A stretch of 64,000 bases of DNA, from contig NZ_JAFFQR010000079.1 of assembly GCF_020736845.1 (NCBI RefSeq), forward strand, positions 852 through 64,851, written 5' to 3'. The notes beneath the pieces were generated by a model that was not told the DNA's origin, made no database searches, and was given only the letters and a program-made list of their open reading frames with translations. The position numbers and the translations under genes are program-made. This document shows positions 17,862 to 25,443 of this stretch, one piece after another. Position 1 is the stretch's first letter. Each line of letters begins with the position of its first letter. The stretch comes from Paenibacillus farraposensis. GTDB taxonomy: Bacteria; Bacillota; Bacilli; Paenibacillales; Paenibacillaceae.

Positions 17862-18656
17862 TCAGCTCCAACCTTTTCCTGTGTATTTTCTATGGATCTC
17901 TTCAAAATTTCTGCCATAGCGTGTTTCCAGCTCTTCCTTCATATCGTGCATAATTTCGTGGATGACCACATCGTGGAAGAAGTTGTTAAGCAATAGTTTT
18001 GTTAAAGCAGGATGTTCGGTGATTAATGCCTTTGTAGCCACGTTGCTTCCTCTGACCCCAATAATCGCTACTTTTCTATCGATTAAAAAAGAGAATTTTC
18101 TCCAACCGTCTTCTTGCCATGATTCCTCTCTGTCATCAATCAGTTTACTTTTCAAAGGCAAATCAACATGACCCACTGTAGAAATAAGCACGGAAACACC
18201 CTTTTTCTCATTCTCCAATAATAGATCGCCTAGTAGTTGTGCCTCCTCCGACCAAAAATCTGCTAAAATTACTTGCTCCGCTCTGTGTAACTCCCAAGTA
18301 ATTCGTTCAACAACTTGTTTTTCTCCGTCAATGGTATAAAAGTCATCCAGGCTGCGAACATTGGAAGGGAAGTGCTGTTTTAGGAAATCAAATGAAGAAT
18401 CCATGTTTTTTTGAATTTTACCTTGGATCTCATCAATAGGGATTGCATGAAAATGTGTAACATCCCCTACCGAACTTAATAACATCCCTTTATCTAAAAG
18501 GGTCTGAAGAGTCGCATATACATTTGACCGTGAAACACCAAGTTTCTTTGCTACCTCATAACCAGTCATTTTTTGGTTTTCTGCTAATACGACGATACAT
18601 TTACTTTCTAACTCGGTGAAACCTAGCTTCATAAGATGAGATATCATCTGCTCCAT
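17862..18656 (-). CDS. TrmB family transcriptional regulator
   Basis: About 264 aa. The N-terminal winged helix is LGFTELESKCIVVLAENQKM, then TGYEVAKKLGVSRSNVYATL. A middle coiled segment and a C-terminal domain with a phospholipase-D-like arrangement (EQVILADFWSEEAQLLGDLL) follow, as in TrmB-type sugar or metabolite sensors. The ATG at 18656 has AAAGGAAG 7 nt upstream. It lies just upstream of the membrane hydrolase on the same strand and probably controls it. A second TrmB regulator of the same layout lies at 30.2-30.95 kb. Confidence 0.88.
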   Translation of the reverse strand: MEQMISHLMKLGFTELESKCIVVLAENQKMTGYEVAKKLGVSRSNVYATLQTLLDKGMLLSSVGDVTHFHAIPIDEIQGKIQKNMDSSFDFLKQHFPSNVRSLDDFYTIDGEKQVVERITWELHRAEQVILADFWSEEAQLLGDLLLENEKKGVSVLISTVGHVDLPLKSKLIDDREESWQEDGWRKFSFLIDRKVAIIGVRGSNVATKALITEHPALTKLLLNNFFHDVVIHEIMHDMKEELETRYGRNFEEIHRKYTGKGWS

Positions 18657-18797
18657 CAGCACACTTCCTTTAGTAGTTTTATATGGAACCACTATATACC
18701 GCAAGTTAATTCATGTCAATAAAAATTGTCCCCATTATCTTAAAACGTAAGCATTACTGTCGGTTAGCTTAACGCTTCGGCCAATGAAACCGACAAA

Positions 18798-18848
18798 AAA
18801 AGCCGAATCATAGCCCCTTGCAGATGCAAGAGGGCTGTCTCGGCTTAG
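18798..18848. terminator. Long hairpin upstream of the TrmB gene
   Basis: Outer arms AAGCCGA / TCGGCTT and inner arms AGCCCCTTGCA / TGCAAGAGGGCT. It could be an old terminator. A TTAAGCTAAC-type repeat core lies on the minus strand next to it (18765-18774). Confidence 0.5.
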
Positions 18849-18895
18849 AGTAAACGCTAAGCCAGGCATGATTTAAGGCTTATCGTATATTTTCG

Positions 18896-19110
18896 TTAAA
18901 ATGTTGGTGGGACCCCAAGAGTGATTCCTTCGTCTTTTGCGCTTTGGACAATTGCTTTGGAGATGGGGTGTTCTGAAAGGTTTTCGAGCGAAGCAGTCAG
19001 TTTCAAGAGAGATTCTTGATTATGTCCATGGAATGGTATGATACCCGTGAGCTTTGGTTTACCTTCGGTGAGGGTTTAAACAACACTCCCTTACGAGCTC
19101 CGTTAGACAT
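18896..19110 (-). pseudogene. P-type heavy-metal ATPase relic
   Basis: The minus strand reads MSNGARKGVLFK and then, after a deletion and frame change, TLTEGKPKLTGIIPFHGHNQ, ESLLKLTASLENLSEHPISK and AIVQSAKDEGITLGVPPTF before a stop. The TLTEGKPK and SEHPISKAIV blocks belong to the catalytic loop and N-domain of CPx-type (Cu/Cd/Zn) P-type ATPases. The phosphorylated DKTG is itself deleted. Only about 70 codons of a gene of roughly 700 remain. Confidence 0.8.
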
Positions 19111-19140
19111 GCCGAAAAGGACAACTGGCTGTTTAATGAA

Positions 19141-19235
19141 AATAAAGTTATAGACTGAGAAAATAAAGTGTTAGACCGTGAAAATATAGTTCTAGACTGG
19201 CAGCGGCGGCGTTAAGCCAACGGACAGGATGGTAG
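19141..19235 (+). repeat. Copy C of the dispersed repeat
   Basis: Three tandem sites: AATAAAGTTATAGAC (19141), AATAAAGTGTTAGAC (19162), AATATAGTTCTAGAC (19183), spaced 21 bp. Then comes GTTAAGCCAACGGACAGG, matching the TTAAGCTAACGATCAGG of copy A. The 21-bp phasing puts the sites on one face of the helix, as expected for transposase-binding repeats at an element end. Confidence 0.6.
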
Positions 19236-19241
19236 TTAAAT

Positions 19242-19430
19242 ATGTTATGGATTGTGCAAAGCTTATTCCGTCTATTCGAAGGAAGATTAGTAGAAAATGC
19301 AAAGTGCCCAACAGGTGCTAACAAGTATTTTCAAGCACTAGGAAGCAAACAGATTGATAAAGTGATCGAATTGGTTCATGATGAAGCGAAATTTATTATT
19401 CTTGACAGATTGTCAAGCCAAGTGCGATAG
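19242..19430 (+). pseudogene. Short ORF resembling an NTF2/SnoaL-like N-terminus
   Basis: A 62-codon ORF. The part TGANKYFQALGSKQIDKVIE plus LVHDEAKFIILD resembles the first helices of SnoaL/NTF2-like proteins. The remaining domain is absent and the sequence before it does not fit. Probably a fragment; it could also be meaningless. Confidence 0.3.
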
Positions 19431-19788
19431 TTCTTCATAGCTTTGTTATAAGTGTTCTGACCAAATCGCGTATATTCATCTTTATTTTGAAATGAATTTG
19501 TTCTTAAGAGTTCTATATAGCCAATAATACTTGTAAGTGGCGATTCGTCGAGTCAAAGCGAGAAAAGTAATAATAAACATAACCGTAAAAAGGGGTAAGA
19601 ATATACGAAATGAAATTCAGGAACCACTCGGATTCCATGCCATGGCCAATCTGATCAAAAGGTTAACCTGGATCCTTTTTTTTCTTTTTGCAAGATGGAT
19701 AATATGAATTTGGATACGCTTGTGACGCGTGCCATTTCGGGGAGTCCCTTACTCGTTTCATGTTTTTGGGAACAGAAGAACAGCCATG
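19431..19788. other. Intergenic region without recognised gene
   Basis: About 360 bp between the short fragment and the DUF1657 gene. No gene was recognised. A minus-strand stretch near 19670-19760 reads KGLPEMARVTSVSKFILSIL, which may be a tiny relic. Confidence 0.4.
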
Positions 19789-19822
19789 CTCTTATGAACA
19801 TGGCTGTTTTTGTTTTCTCATT
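19789..19822. terminator. Bidirectional terminator next to the DUF1657 gene
   Basis: Arms AACAGCCATG / CATGGCTGTT around CTCTTATGAA, with TTTTTGTTTT on the plus side. It lies at the 3' end of the minus-strand DUF1657 gene. Confidence 0.75.
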
Positions 19823-19823
19823 C

Positions 19824-20030
19824 TTAGAAACCTTTGTATTGTGGTTCTTCATTCTCTAACTGTTGTACTCGGCCTTCAACTTGCTGCAAAATTTGTTGTG
19901 TTTGCTGAGCCGCGTTTGTAAAAAGTGTTTTTGCTTCTTGATTTTGGGTGCTCAACGCGAATGTTTCTAAGCTAGCTTGAGCGCTTTTTAAAGAAGCAAC
20001 ACATGTTTTGACATCGGAAGCTACGGTCAT
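19824..20030 (-). CDS. DUF1657 domain protein (spore-associated)
   Basis: A 68-aa soluble protein: TVASDVKTCVASLKSAQASL, ETFALSTQNQEAKTLF, then a Gln-rich helix. This is the DUF1657 fold, a small helical domain found in the spoVA2mob operons of Bacillus spores. AGGAGGTG lies 8 nt before the ATG. It is transcribed away from the 2duf-spoVA genes. The same domain forms the C-terminus of the 2Duf protein across the gap, which ties the two genes together. Confidence 0.85.
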   Translation of the reverse strand: MTVASDVKTCVASLKSAQASLETFALSTQNQEAKTLFTNAAQQTQQILQQVEGRVQQLENEEPQYKGF

Positions 20031-20299
20031 TTCAATTCACCTCCTTTTACGGATTAAGGGCGTGAGGAACAAAAATACTGCTATTCCTGCCCAGGCAACA
20101 TATATAATGTATCCCCTTTTTTCGAAATCATACACCAGTAAGGGAGATAAAAAGCAAATCAAAGGAAAATGAACTGGAACAAAAAATGAAGATTTACATT
20201 CAAATGAATAAAAAGGTGAAAAACTGACAATCTTGCATATATAAGGTTTACCATCAATTGGGAAAGTTACACTTGTGCAAAGATAAAGGGGGCTACATG

Positions 20300-21160
20300 A
20301 TGCCAGATTGGTTACTTATTTCACTACGAACATTGTTAGCGATTGTCGTACTTTTTATAATGACTAAGATATTGGGAAAGAGGCAGGTTTCCCAACTATC
20401 CTTTTTTGAGTACATAACCGGGATCACGATCGGAAGCTTAGCAGCCTATACTTCACTGGAGATGGACCAAAAATGGCATTTAAGTGTCATTTCATTGTCT
20501 GTATGGGTATGCGTCTCTTTAGGGATCGAGTTTTTACAACTTAAGAGCAAAAAAGCAAGGGATTTTATCGATGGTAAGCCAAGGGTCATAATTAAAGACG
20601 GAAAAATATTGGAGGATAACCTTAAGAAGGAACGACTTACCACTGACGAACTGATGCAACAGTTGCGAAAAAAAGATGTTTTTCTAGTGTCGGATGTAGA
20701 ATTTGCGATTATGGAACCGAATGGAGAAATGGACGTCCTGCTAACGAAAGAAAATCAACCTCTAACACCCAAACACCTTGGCATTACAGTCGCGCCCGAA
20801 AAGGAACCGCAGATAGTCATTATGGATGGAAATGTCATGGATGAACCATTGGCTGTGATGGGACTCAACCGGGGTTGGTTGGATACGGAACTCGAAAAGA
20901 TAGGCGTTGCAGTTGAAAACGTGGTTCTTGGCCAGGTAGATGCCTATGGCCAGCTTTATGTTGACTTATTTGACGATCAGATCAGAGTCCCTAAGCCTCA
21001 GAATAAAGCTACTTTACTGTCGACTTTAAAAAAATGTGAAGCGGATCTTGAAATGTTCAGCCTGTCCACCACAGCGCCAAATGCAAAAAAAATGTATGAA
21101 GAATGCGCCAAAGAGCTGGCACAGGTCATTAAGGAAGTCAGACCGCTACTCATTCGTTAG
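20300..21160 (+). CDS. 2duf: 2Duf protein: DUF421 (YetF-like) membrane domain fused to DUF1657
   Basis: About 286 aa. The N-terminal DUF421/YetF part has three membrane segments (LLISLRTLLAIVVLFIMTKI, SFFEYITGITIGSLAAYTSL, HLSVISLSVWVCVSLGIEFL) followed by the conserved soluble part (DGKPRVIIKDGKILEDNLKK, FAIMEPNGEMDVL). The last 50 residues are a DUF1657 domain (LKKCEADLEMFSLSTTAPNA). This two-domain protein is known from the spoVA2mob operon, where it sits in the spore inner membrane and raises wet-heat resistance. AAGGGGG precedes ATG 20300 by 7 nt; ATG 20297 is an alternative. It is the first gene of the 2duf-spoVAC-spoVAD-spoVAE run. Confidence 0.88.
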   Translation: MPDWLLISLRTLLAIVVLFIMTKILGKRQVSQLSFFEYITGITIGSLAAYTSLEMDQKWHLSVISLSVWVCVSLGIEFLQLKSKKARDFIDGKPRVIIKDGKILEDNLKKERLTTDELMQQLRKKDVFLVSDVEFAIMEPNGEMDVLLTKENQPLTPKHLGITVAPEKEPQIVIMDGNVMDEPLAVMGLNRGWLDTELEKIGVAVENVVLGQVDAYGQLYVDLFDDQIRVPKPQNKATLLSTLKKCEADLEMFSLSTTAPNAKKMYEECAKELAQVIKEVRPLLIR

Positions 21161-21184
21161 ACAAGATGATCAGGAGGATTAAAA

Positions 21185-21667
21185 ATGAGCAATGAAAAGA
21201 TGAAAAAAGCAACGCCAGTCCAACAGGAGTACCAACAGCTCGCCAACCAGCTTGAACCCAAACGGCCCTTATTCCAAAACTGCTGGCGTGCGTTTCTTGC
21301 CGGGGGGCTGATTTGTGTGATTGGACAAGCCATTCAGGAAATGTTTGTTCATTGGGCCGGCTTTGATGAAAAAAAAGCAGCCAATCCCACTGTTGCCGTG
21401 CTAATTCTCATTTCCGTTATTTTAACGAGCCTTGGCCTATATGACAAATTAGGGCAATGGGCGGGTGCCGGTTCGGCTGTTCCCGTAACTGGCTTTGCAA
21501 ATTCAATGGCATCCGCCGCTATTGAACATCGCAGTGAAGGTTTTGTATTAGGTGTCGGCGGAAAAATGTTTAAACTTGCTGGTCCGGTTATTGTTTTTGG
21601 AACTGTAGCGGCATTTGTTGTCGGGATCATCACGTTTGTGCTTAAGGGAACTGGAGGAGGACACTGA
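21185..21667 (+). CDS. spoVAC: Stage V sporulation protein AC
   Basis: A 160-aa inner spore membrane protein of the SpoVA channel, which moves Ca-dipicolinate into the forespore and out at germination. Four hydrophobic segments are visible, beginning FLAGGLICVIGQAIQEMFVH. The conserved GAGSAVPVTGFANSMASAAI loop follows. CAGGAGGATT precedes the ATG. It ends 1 nt before spoVAD. This set (AC, AD, AEb-type) matches the second SpoVA cluster type rather than the full hexacistronic spoVA operon. Confidence 0.94.
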   Translation: MSNEKMKKATPVQQEYQQLANQLEPKRPLFQNCWRAFLAGGLICVIGQAIQEMFVHWAGFDEKKAANPTVAVLILISVILTSLGLYDKLGQWAGAGSAVPVTGFANSMASAAIEHRSEGFVLGVGGKMFKLAGPVIVFGTVAAFVVGIITFVLKGTGGGH

Positions 21668-21668
21668 T

Positions 21669-22685
21669 ATGCTAAAAGGGCATCAAAGTTGGATCTTTGA
21701 AAATAAACCGAAGATTAAGGCTTCGGCGACCGTAGTTGGCCCATTTGAAGGCAGAGGGCCGCTTGCCGGCGATTTTGACATCATACATGGTGACTCCATG
21801 CTGGAAGAAGAAAGCTGGGAAAAAGCTGAAAAAATATTGATTGAACAGGCCGCAAAACTGGCGATTGAAAAAGCAGAGTTAACCAAGGAGCAAGTCCATT
21901 TTCATATTGGCGGCGATTTGATGAATCAAATCATCAGCACCAGCTTTGCTGCTCGTACGCTGTCGATCCCCTATCTTGGTGTGTTCGGTGCCTGTTCAAC
22001 CTCGATGGAAAGCTTGGCTCTTGCGTCCGCACTCGTCAATAGTGGAGCAGCAAAATTCATACTGGCAGGGACCTGCAGTCATAATTCAAGCGTAGAGAAG
22101 CAGTTCCGGTATCCGACAGAATACGGTTCACAAAAGCCGCCAACTGCCCAATATACCGTGACCGGTGCCGGTGCAGCGATCGTTTCGCAAGAAGGGGAAG
22201 GGCCTGTCATCACGTCAGCGACAATTGGCCGGGTTATCGATATGGGCATTACCGATCCCTTTAATATGGGGGCAGCCATGGCACCTGCTGCGGTGGACAC
22301 CATTCAAGCTCATTTTCGGGATTTACAAATCGAGCCCGGTTATTATGATCTGATCGTCACAGGCGATCTGGGTAAAGTAGGCTATGACATTGCCTGCAAA
22401 TTGTTTGAAAAACATAACGTTCCGATGCATCAAACGGAGTATGCCGACTGTGGCATGATGATTTACGACTATGATACTCAGATGGTGCAGGCGGGGGCAA
22501 GCGGTTGTGGTTGTTCGGCCGTTGTTACCTACGGTCACTTATTGAAACGCATGCGAATGGGAGAAATCAAACGCATGCTTGTTGTTGCTACCGGGGCGCT
22601 CTTATCACCGCTTTCGTACCAACAAGGAGAAAGTATTCCTAGTATCGCACATGCTGTAGCGATCGAATCAGGAAGGGGAATCTGA
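21669..22685 (+). CDS. spoVAD: Stage V sporulation protein AD
   Basis: A 338-aa soluble thiolase-fold protein that binds dipicolinic acid on the SpoVA complex. Recognisable parts are GPFEGRGPLAGDFDIIHGD near the N-terminus, GVFGACSTSMESLALASALV, GTCSHNSSVEKQFRYPTEYG and GDLGKVGYDIACKLFE. ATG 21669 directly follows the spoVAC stop, with GGAGGA upstream; a longer frame from 21615 overlaps spoVAC and has no ribosome site. One nt separates its stop from spoVAE. Confidence 0.94.
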   Translation: MLKGHQSWIFENKPKIKASATVVGPFEGRGPLAGDFDIIHGDSMLEEESWEKAEKILIEQAAKLAIEKAELTKEQVHFHIGGDLMNQIISTSFAARTLSIPYLGVFGACSTSMESLALASALVNSGAAKFILAGTCSHNSSVEKQFRYPTEYGSQKPPTAQYTVTGAGAAIVSQEGEGPVITSATIGRVIDMGITDPFNMGAAMAPAAVDTIQAHFRDLQIEPGYYDLIVTGDLGKVGYDIACKLFEKHNVPMHQTEYADCGMMIYDYDTQMVQAGASGCGCSAVVTYGHLLKRMRMGEIKRMLVVATGALLSPLSYQQGESIPSIAHAVAIESGRGI

Positions 22686-22686
22686 C

Positions 22687-23037
22687 ATGATCTTTTTATG
22701 GGCCTTTCTTGTAGGGGGCGCAATTTGCGTATTCGGACAGATTTGTTTCGATGTGTTTAAACTGACTCCAGCTCATACCATGACATTACTTGTCGTGCTG
22801 GGAGCAGTCGCGGACGGACTTGGCTTTTATGACCCGCTCGTTAAGTTTGCCGGGGCCGGAGCTTCTGTTCCAATCACTAGTTTTGGAAACTCCCTGGTTC
22901 ACGGCGCTTTGGAGGAATTACAGAAAGACGGATGGATCGGAGTCATTACCGGTATATTCAAGGTCACCAGCTCAGGTATTTCGGCAGCCATTATTTTCTC
23001 ATTTTTGGCAGCCTTGCTGATTAAGCCAAAAGGTTAA
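22687..23037 (+). CDS. spoVAE: Stage V sporulation protein AE (AEb type)
   Basis: A 116-aa membrane protein with about four hydrophobic helices. It has the family sequence FLVGGAICVFGQICFDVFKL, the GAGASVPITSFGNSLVHGAL loop that mirrors the one in SpoVAC, and a C-terminal helix. It completes the SpoVA subset of this cluster. A perfect hairpin lies 24 nt after its stop. Confidence 0.93.
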   Translation: MIFLWAFLVGGAICVFGQICFDVFKLTPAHTMTLLVVLGAVADGLGFYDPLVKFAGAGASVPITSFGNSLVHGALEELQKDGWIGVITGIFKVTSSGISAAIIFSFLAALLIKPKG

Positions 23038-23061
23038 GTGGCTACCTTAATGACTGAAGAG

Positions 23062-23091
23062 TTGAACGAACTGTTTGATCAGTTCGTTCAA
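23062..23091 (+). terminator. Hairpin after spoVAE
   Basis: Perfect 12-bp arms TTGAACGAACTG / CAGTTCGTTCAA with a 6-nt loop. No T-run follows, so it may be a processing or bidirectional structure between the converging spoVAE and L,D-transpeptidase genes. Confidence 0.6.
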
Positions 23092-23126
23092 TGGTCTGCG
23101 GCCTTGATAGGAAGGTGGTGATTATA

Positions 23127-23828
23127 TTACTCCAATAGTCCCAGTTCCTTATATACGTTGATCGTGACGATGCCAGTTGGGGACATCTGGTGATCACGCT
23201 GATATCGTTTTAGGGCAGCAGTAGTATCGGAGCGAAACTTGCCATTGCAAATTCCTTTGAAGTAACCTGCGCTCTTCAAGCGAGATTGAATCAATTGTAC
23301 CTCTCCCCCGACGTCACCTTCCGCCAAGTCCTTTGGATCTCGATCAGACTCCCCTAATACATGGCCAAATATGATCACTTTTGTGCCTAGAGGGATCAGA
23401 TTATACAATTCCTTGACATCGTGATTCCACATTCGAATACAACCATGGCTTTTATGCTGCCCAATAGAATACGGCCTATTGGTTCCATGAATGCCGTAAT
23501 ATCCCCAAGGCACATTTAATCCAAGCCAACGCGGACCAAAAGACGGTCCCCAGTTTTCCCCTTTGTATACAATTTTATATTCCCCAATGGGTGTAGGGGT
23601 TGAATGATTTCCAACAGCGACCCGATACATTTTCACCTTTTTCCCATTCGCTCGTACAATAAGTTGGTGCTTCCGAGGAAAGATTTCGATTGCGTATACT
23701 CCTTGTTCAGATACGATCGGTAATGACGGATCGGCATGTACACTTATCCCCCGGAAAAGGGCAGACAAGTAAAGAAGCGAAACCAGTACGACAATTCGAA
23801 GAGGGGGTGAATGCATGCTAAGCTTCAT
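23127..23828 (-). CDS. L,D-transpeptidase (YkuD) with peptidoglycan-binding domain
   Basis: About 233 aa, exported. A signal peptide or anchor (LRIVVLVSLLYLSALFRGIS ending VHA) is followed by the YkuD catalytic domain with YYGIHGTNRPYSIG and the active-site SHGCIRM (Cys nucleophile). A C-terminal PG_binding_1 domain follows (VQLIQSRLKSAGYFKG and TTAALKRYQRDHQM). It forms 3-3 crosslinks in peptidoglycan or the spore cortex. ATG 23828 has GGTGAT 6 nt upstream. It converges on the spoVA genes, which suggests a role in spore wall maturation. Confidence 0.9.
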   Translation of the reverse strand: MKLSMHSPPLRIVVLVSLLYLSALFRGISVHADPSLPIVSEQGVYAIEIFPRKHQLIVRANGKKVKMYRVAVGNHSTPTPIGEYKIVYKGENWGPSFGPRWLGLNVPWGYYGIHGTNRPYSIGQHKSHGCIRMWNHDVKELYNLIPLGTKVIIFGHVLGESDRDPKDLAEGDVGGEVQLIQSRLKSAGYFKGICNGKFRSDTTAALKRYQRDHQMSPTGIVTINVYKELGLLE

Positions 23829-23922
23829 TATTATCACCATTTCGTATTAAGGTAGCAGGGCAGAGAAAAGCATATTACTGGACAACCTTATTTTTTACCT
23901 AACGGTCTTTGTCTATTCCTAT

Positions 23923-24201
23923 GTGAGAAAGCATGATTTTTACAAACCCAAATGGTGTAAATATCCGGCAGCAATCAACGAAAATACCTTTAGGCGACAT
24001 AAAAAATTTATTCTTTTTGATATCAGTGATCCTTCTCATGATCGAAAGATGAAAGTTGGTCTAGAATACATGATTTCTGGATTAGTAGGCGTGATTTGTC
24101 TCTGGATTACGGATTATGAGAATTTGGGGGTAGAAGAGATCATAGAACAGTTGAGTGAAATTCATTTTAATGGCGTGATAGACTTATTTAAAAATACTTA
24201 A
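23923..24201 (+). pseudogene. C-terminal fragment of a TetR-type regulator
   Basis: An open frame of 92 codons. Its end, LEYMISGLVGVICLWITDYE plus NLGVEEIIEQLSEIHF, matches the last helices typical of TetR-family ligand domains. No helix-turn-helix is present upstream, and the region before 23923 has no matching frame. It is a truncated gene. Confidence 0.55.
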
Positions 24202-24365
24202 CAGCAGCTTAGGGTTAAACTGCCATTAGCTTAACAAACTTTGAGAAAAACAACATCATTGTCAACAAAAAAATTGATTTTAGCAAGCTTATGCCGGACG
24301 CTAGAGTTTTATAAATCACGGCGAATGGGGTATTAGTGATTTATTATAAGCCAGGAGGATTGAAT

Positions 24366-24422
24366 ATGGCCGTGCAATTTACAGAGCTGTACGAGCGGTT
24401 CGAGCAGTTGAAGCGCATGTGA
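24366..24422 (+). other. Tiny ORF with a strong ribosome site
   Basis: An 18-codon frame (MAVQFTELYERFEQLKRM) preceded by AGGAGG 6 nt before the ATG. It looks like the intact start of a lost gene cut by an early stop. It could be a small peptide, but nothing supports that beyond the ribosome site. Confidence 0.3.
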
Positions 24423-24514
24423 AAATAAACCCGAGATTGGCCAGCTTTGTATAACAAATATTTGCCTCGTGCATAGTAAAGATGAGCGCTACTCAGTAAA
24501 GGAGGTTTTTCAGC

Positions 24515-24709
24515 ATGAATGTTCAAAGAGCACAAGAAATAGCATCTTCTCCCATAATGGCGAATGTGCTGTGTGATGGACAACCCATTTATATTCAGCA
24601 TGTGAACGAGCAGAGTGAGACGGCACGCATCTATGCGCTGAATCATCCGGAGGAGGAGCGGGAAGTACCTTTGTACACATTAACAGAGCGAGATCAGACC
24701 CTGGAATAA
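24515..24709 (+). CDS. sspH: Small acid-soluble spore protein H
   Basis: A 64-aa H-type SASP. The N-terminus MNVQRAQEIASSPIMANVLC continues into DGQPIYIQHVNE and a charged C-terminus, the usual SspH pattern. It is packed in the spore core and expressed in the forespore. AAAGGAGG lies 9 nt before the ATG. It is followed by a second small gene with the same orientation. Confidence 0.92.
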   Translation: MNVQRAQEIASSPIMANVLCDGQPIYIQHVNEQSETARIYALNHPEEEREVPLYTLTERDQTLE

Positions 24710-24729
24710 AAAAGGAGCGATACGAGAAA

Positions 24730-24900
24730 ATGAAACCCAATCAACAGAAAGTCGTCGAGGCTGACCGTTTGAATTTTCGTGACCAGACTGATGATGTGGT
24801 AAGAGAAGTACCTGCCACGACGAATGCCAGCGAAGCAGTTGCTGCGATGACCTCACATATCAACAAATACGATGTACCGGATGAGTTGGAGGAAAAATAG
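24730..24900 (+). CDS. Small hydrophilic protein downstream of sspH
   Basis: A 56-codon frame from ATG 24730 to TAG 24900: MKPNQQKVVEADRLNFRDQT, then DDVVREVPATTNASEAVAAM and a charged tail. AAGGAG is 12 nt upstream, somewhat far. It is strongly hydrophilic, has no membrane segment, sits 20 nt behind sspH and is followed by a terminator, so it probably belongs to the same transcript. Not recognised; a spore-specific role is only a guess from position. Confidence 0.6.
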   Translation: MKPNQQKVVEADRLNFRDQTDDVVREVPATTNASEAVAAMTSHINKYDVPDELEEK

Positions 24901-24910
24901 AGAATGACCA

Positions 24911-24950
24911 AGCGCGCACAGATATCCTGCTGCGTGCTTTTTTATTTGTT
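24911..24950 (+). terminator. Terminator of the sspH unit
   Basis: Arms AGCGCGCA / TGCGTGCT followed by TTTTTTATTTGTT, 10 nt after the stop of the small gene. Confidence 0.8.
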
Positions 24951-25057
24951 CAAAATCACTTTTTACATGGTTTTGTCCATCAGCTTTTCGCGTATAGTTT
25001 GATGCTATTACCCGAGATGTGAAATACGAGTTTTTTTTCTGGATTTTAAAATGGAAT

Positions 25058-25086
25058 TTGACTAGTATATAATCATATAGTTATAT
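25058..25086 (+). promoter_or_regulatory. ars promoter with ArsR operator
   Basis: TTGACT (25058-25063), 17-bp spacer, TTATAT (25081-25086). The dyad ATATAA-N8-TTATAT (25067-25086) covers the spacer and -10 box, as expected for an ArsR-type repressor site. Confidence 0.6.
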
Positions 25087-25104
25087 CCTTAAGGGGGTTA
25101 CACA

Positions 25105-25404
25105 ATGCAACAACTTGATTATGTAGCCGATCACTTAAAGCTATTGGGGGATAAAACGCGGCTGGCCATGCTTTCCCTGTTAAAAGAACGAGAATGGTGT
25201 GTTTGCGAGTTTGTGGATATCTTCGATATTTCGCAGCCAGGCATTAGCCAGCATTTAAGAAAATTAAAGTCGAAAGGGATTGTAAAAGAAGAAAGACGAG
25301 GACAATGGGTATATTATTCCTTAAACGTAGACGACAAGCCGCATATTCAAGCTGTGCTTGAATGTATACAGGATTCAAAGCATATTTTAAAAATGTTGTT
25401 TTAG
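25105..25404 (+). CDS. arsR: ArsR family arsenic-responsive repressor
   Basis: A 99-aa winged-helix repressor: LKLLGDKTRLAMLSLLKERE, then the metalloid-binding CVCEF motif (C-x-C on the recognition-side helix, as in ELCVCDL of ArsR), then DISQPGISQHLRKLKSKGIV. Arsenite or antimonite binding is expected to release it from DNA. AAGGGGG precedes the ATG by about 8 nt. It lies directly upstream of arsB, and palindromes lie before both genes. Confidence 0.92.
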   Translation: MQQLDYVADHLKLLGDKTRLAMLSLLKEREWCVCEFVDIFDISQPGISQHLRKLKSKGIVKEERRGQWVYYSLNVDDKPHIQAVLECIQDSKHILKMLF

Positions 25405-25405
25405 A

Positions 25406-25423
25406 TATAAGTATATACTTATA
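25406..25423. promoter_or_regulatory. Second ArsR-type palindrome, before arsB
   Basis: TATAAGTATATACTTATA is a perfect 18-bp palindrome in the 39-bp gap between arsR and arsB. Its AT-rich sequence resembles ArsR/SmtB operators. Confidence 0.5.
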
Positions 25424-25443
25424 AGGTGATGGGGGTTTGAACA

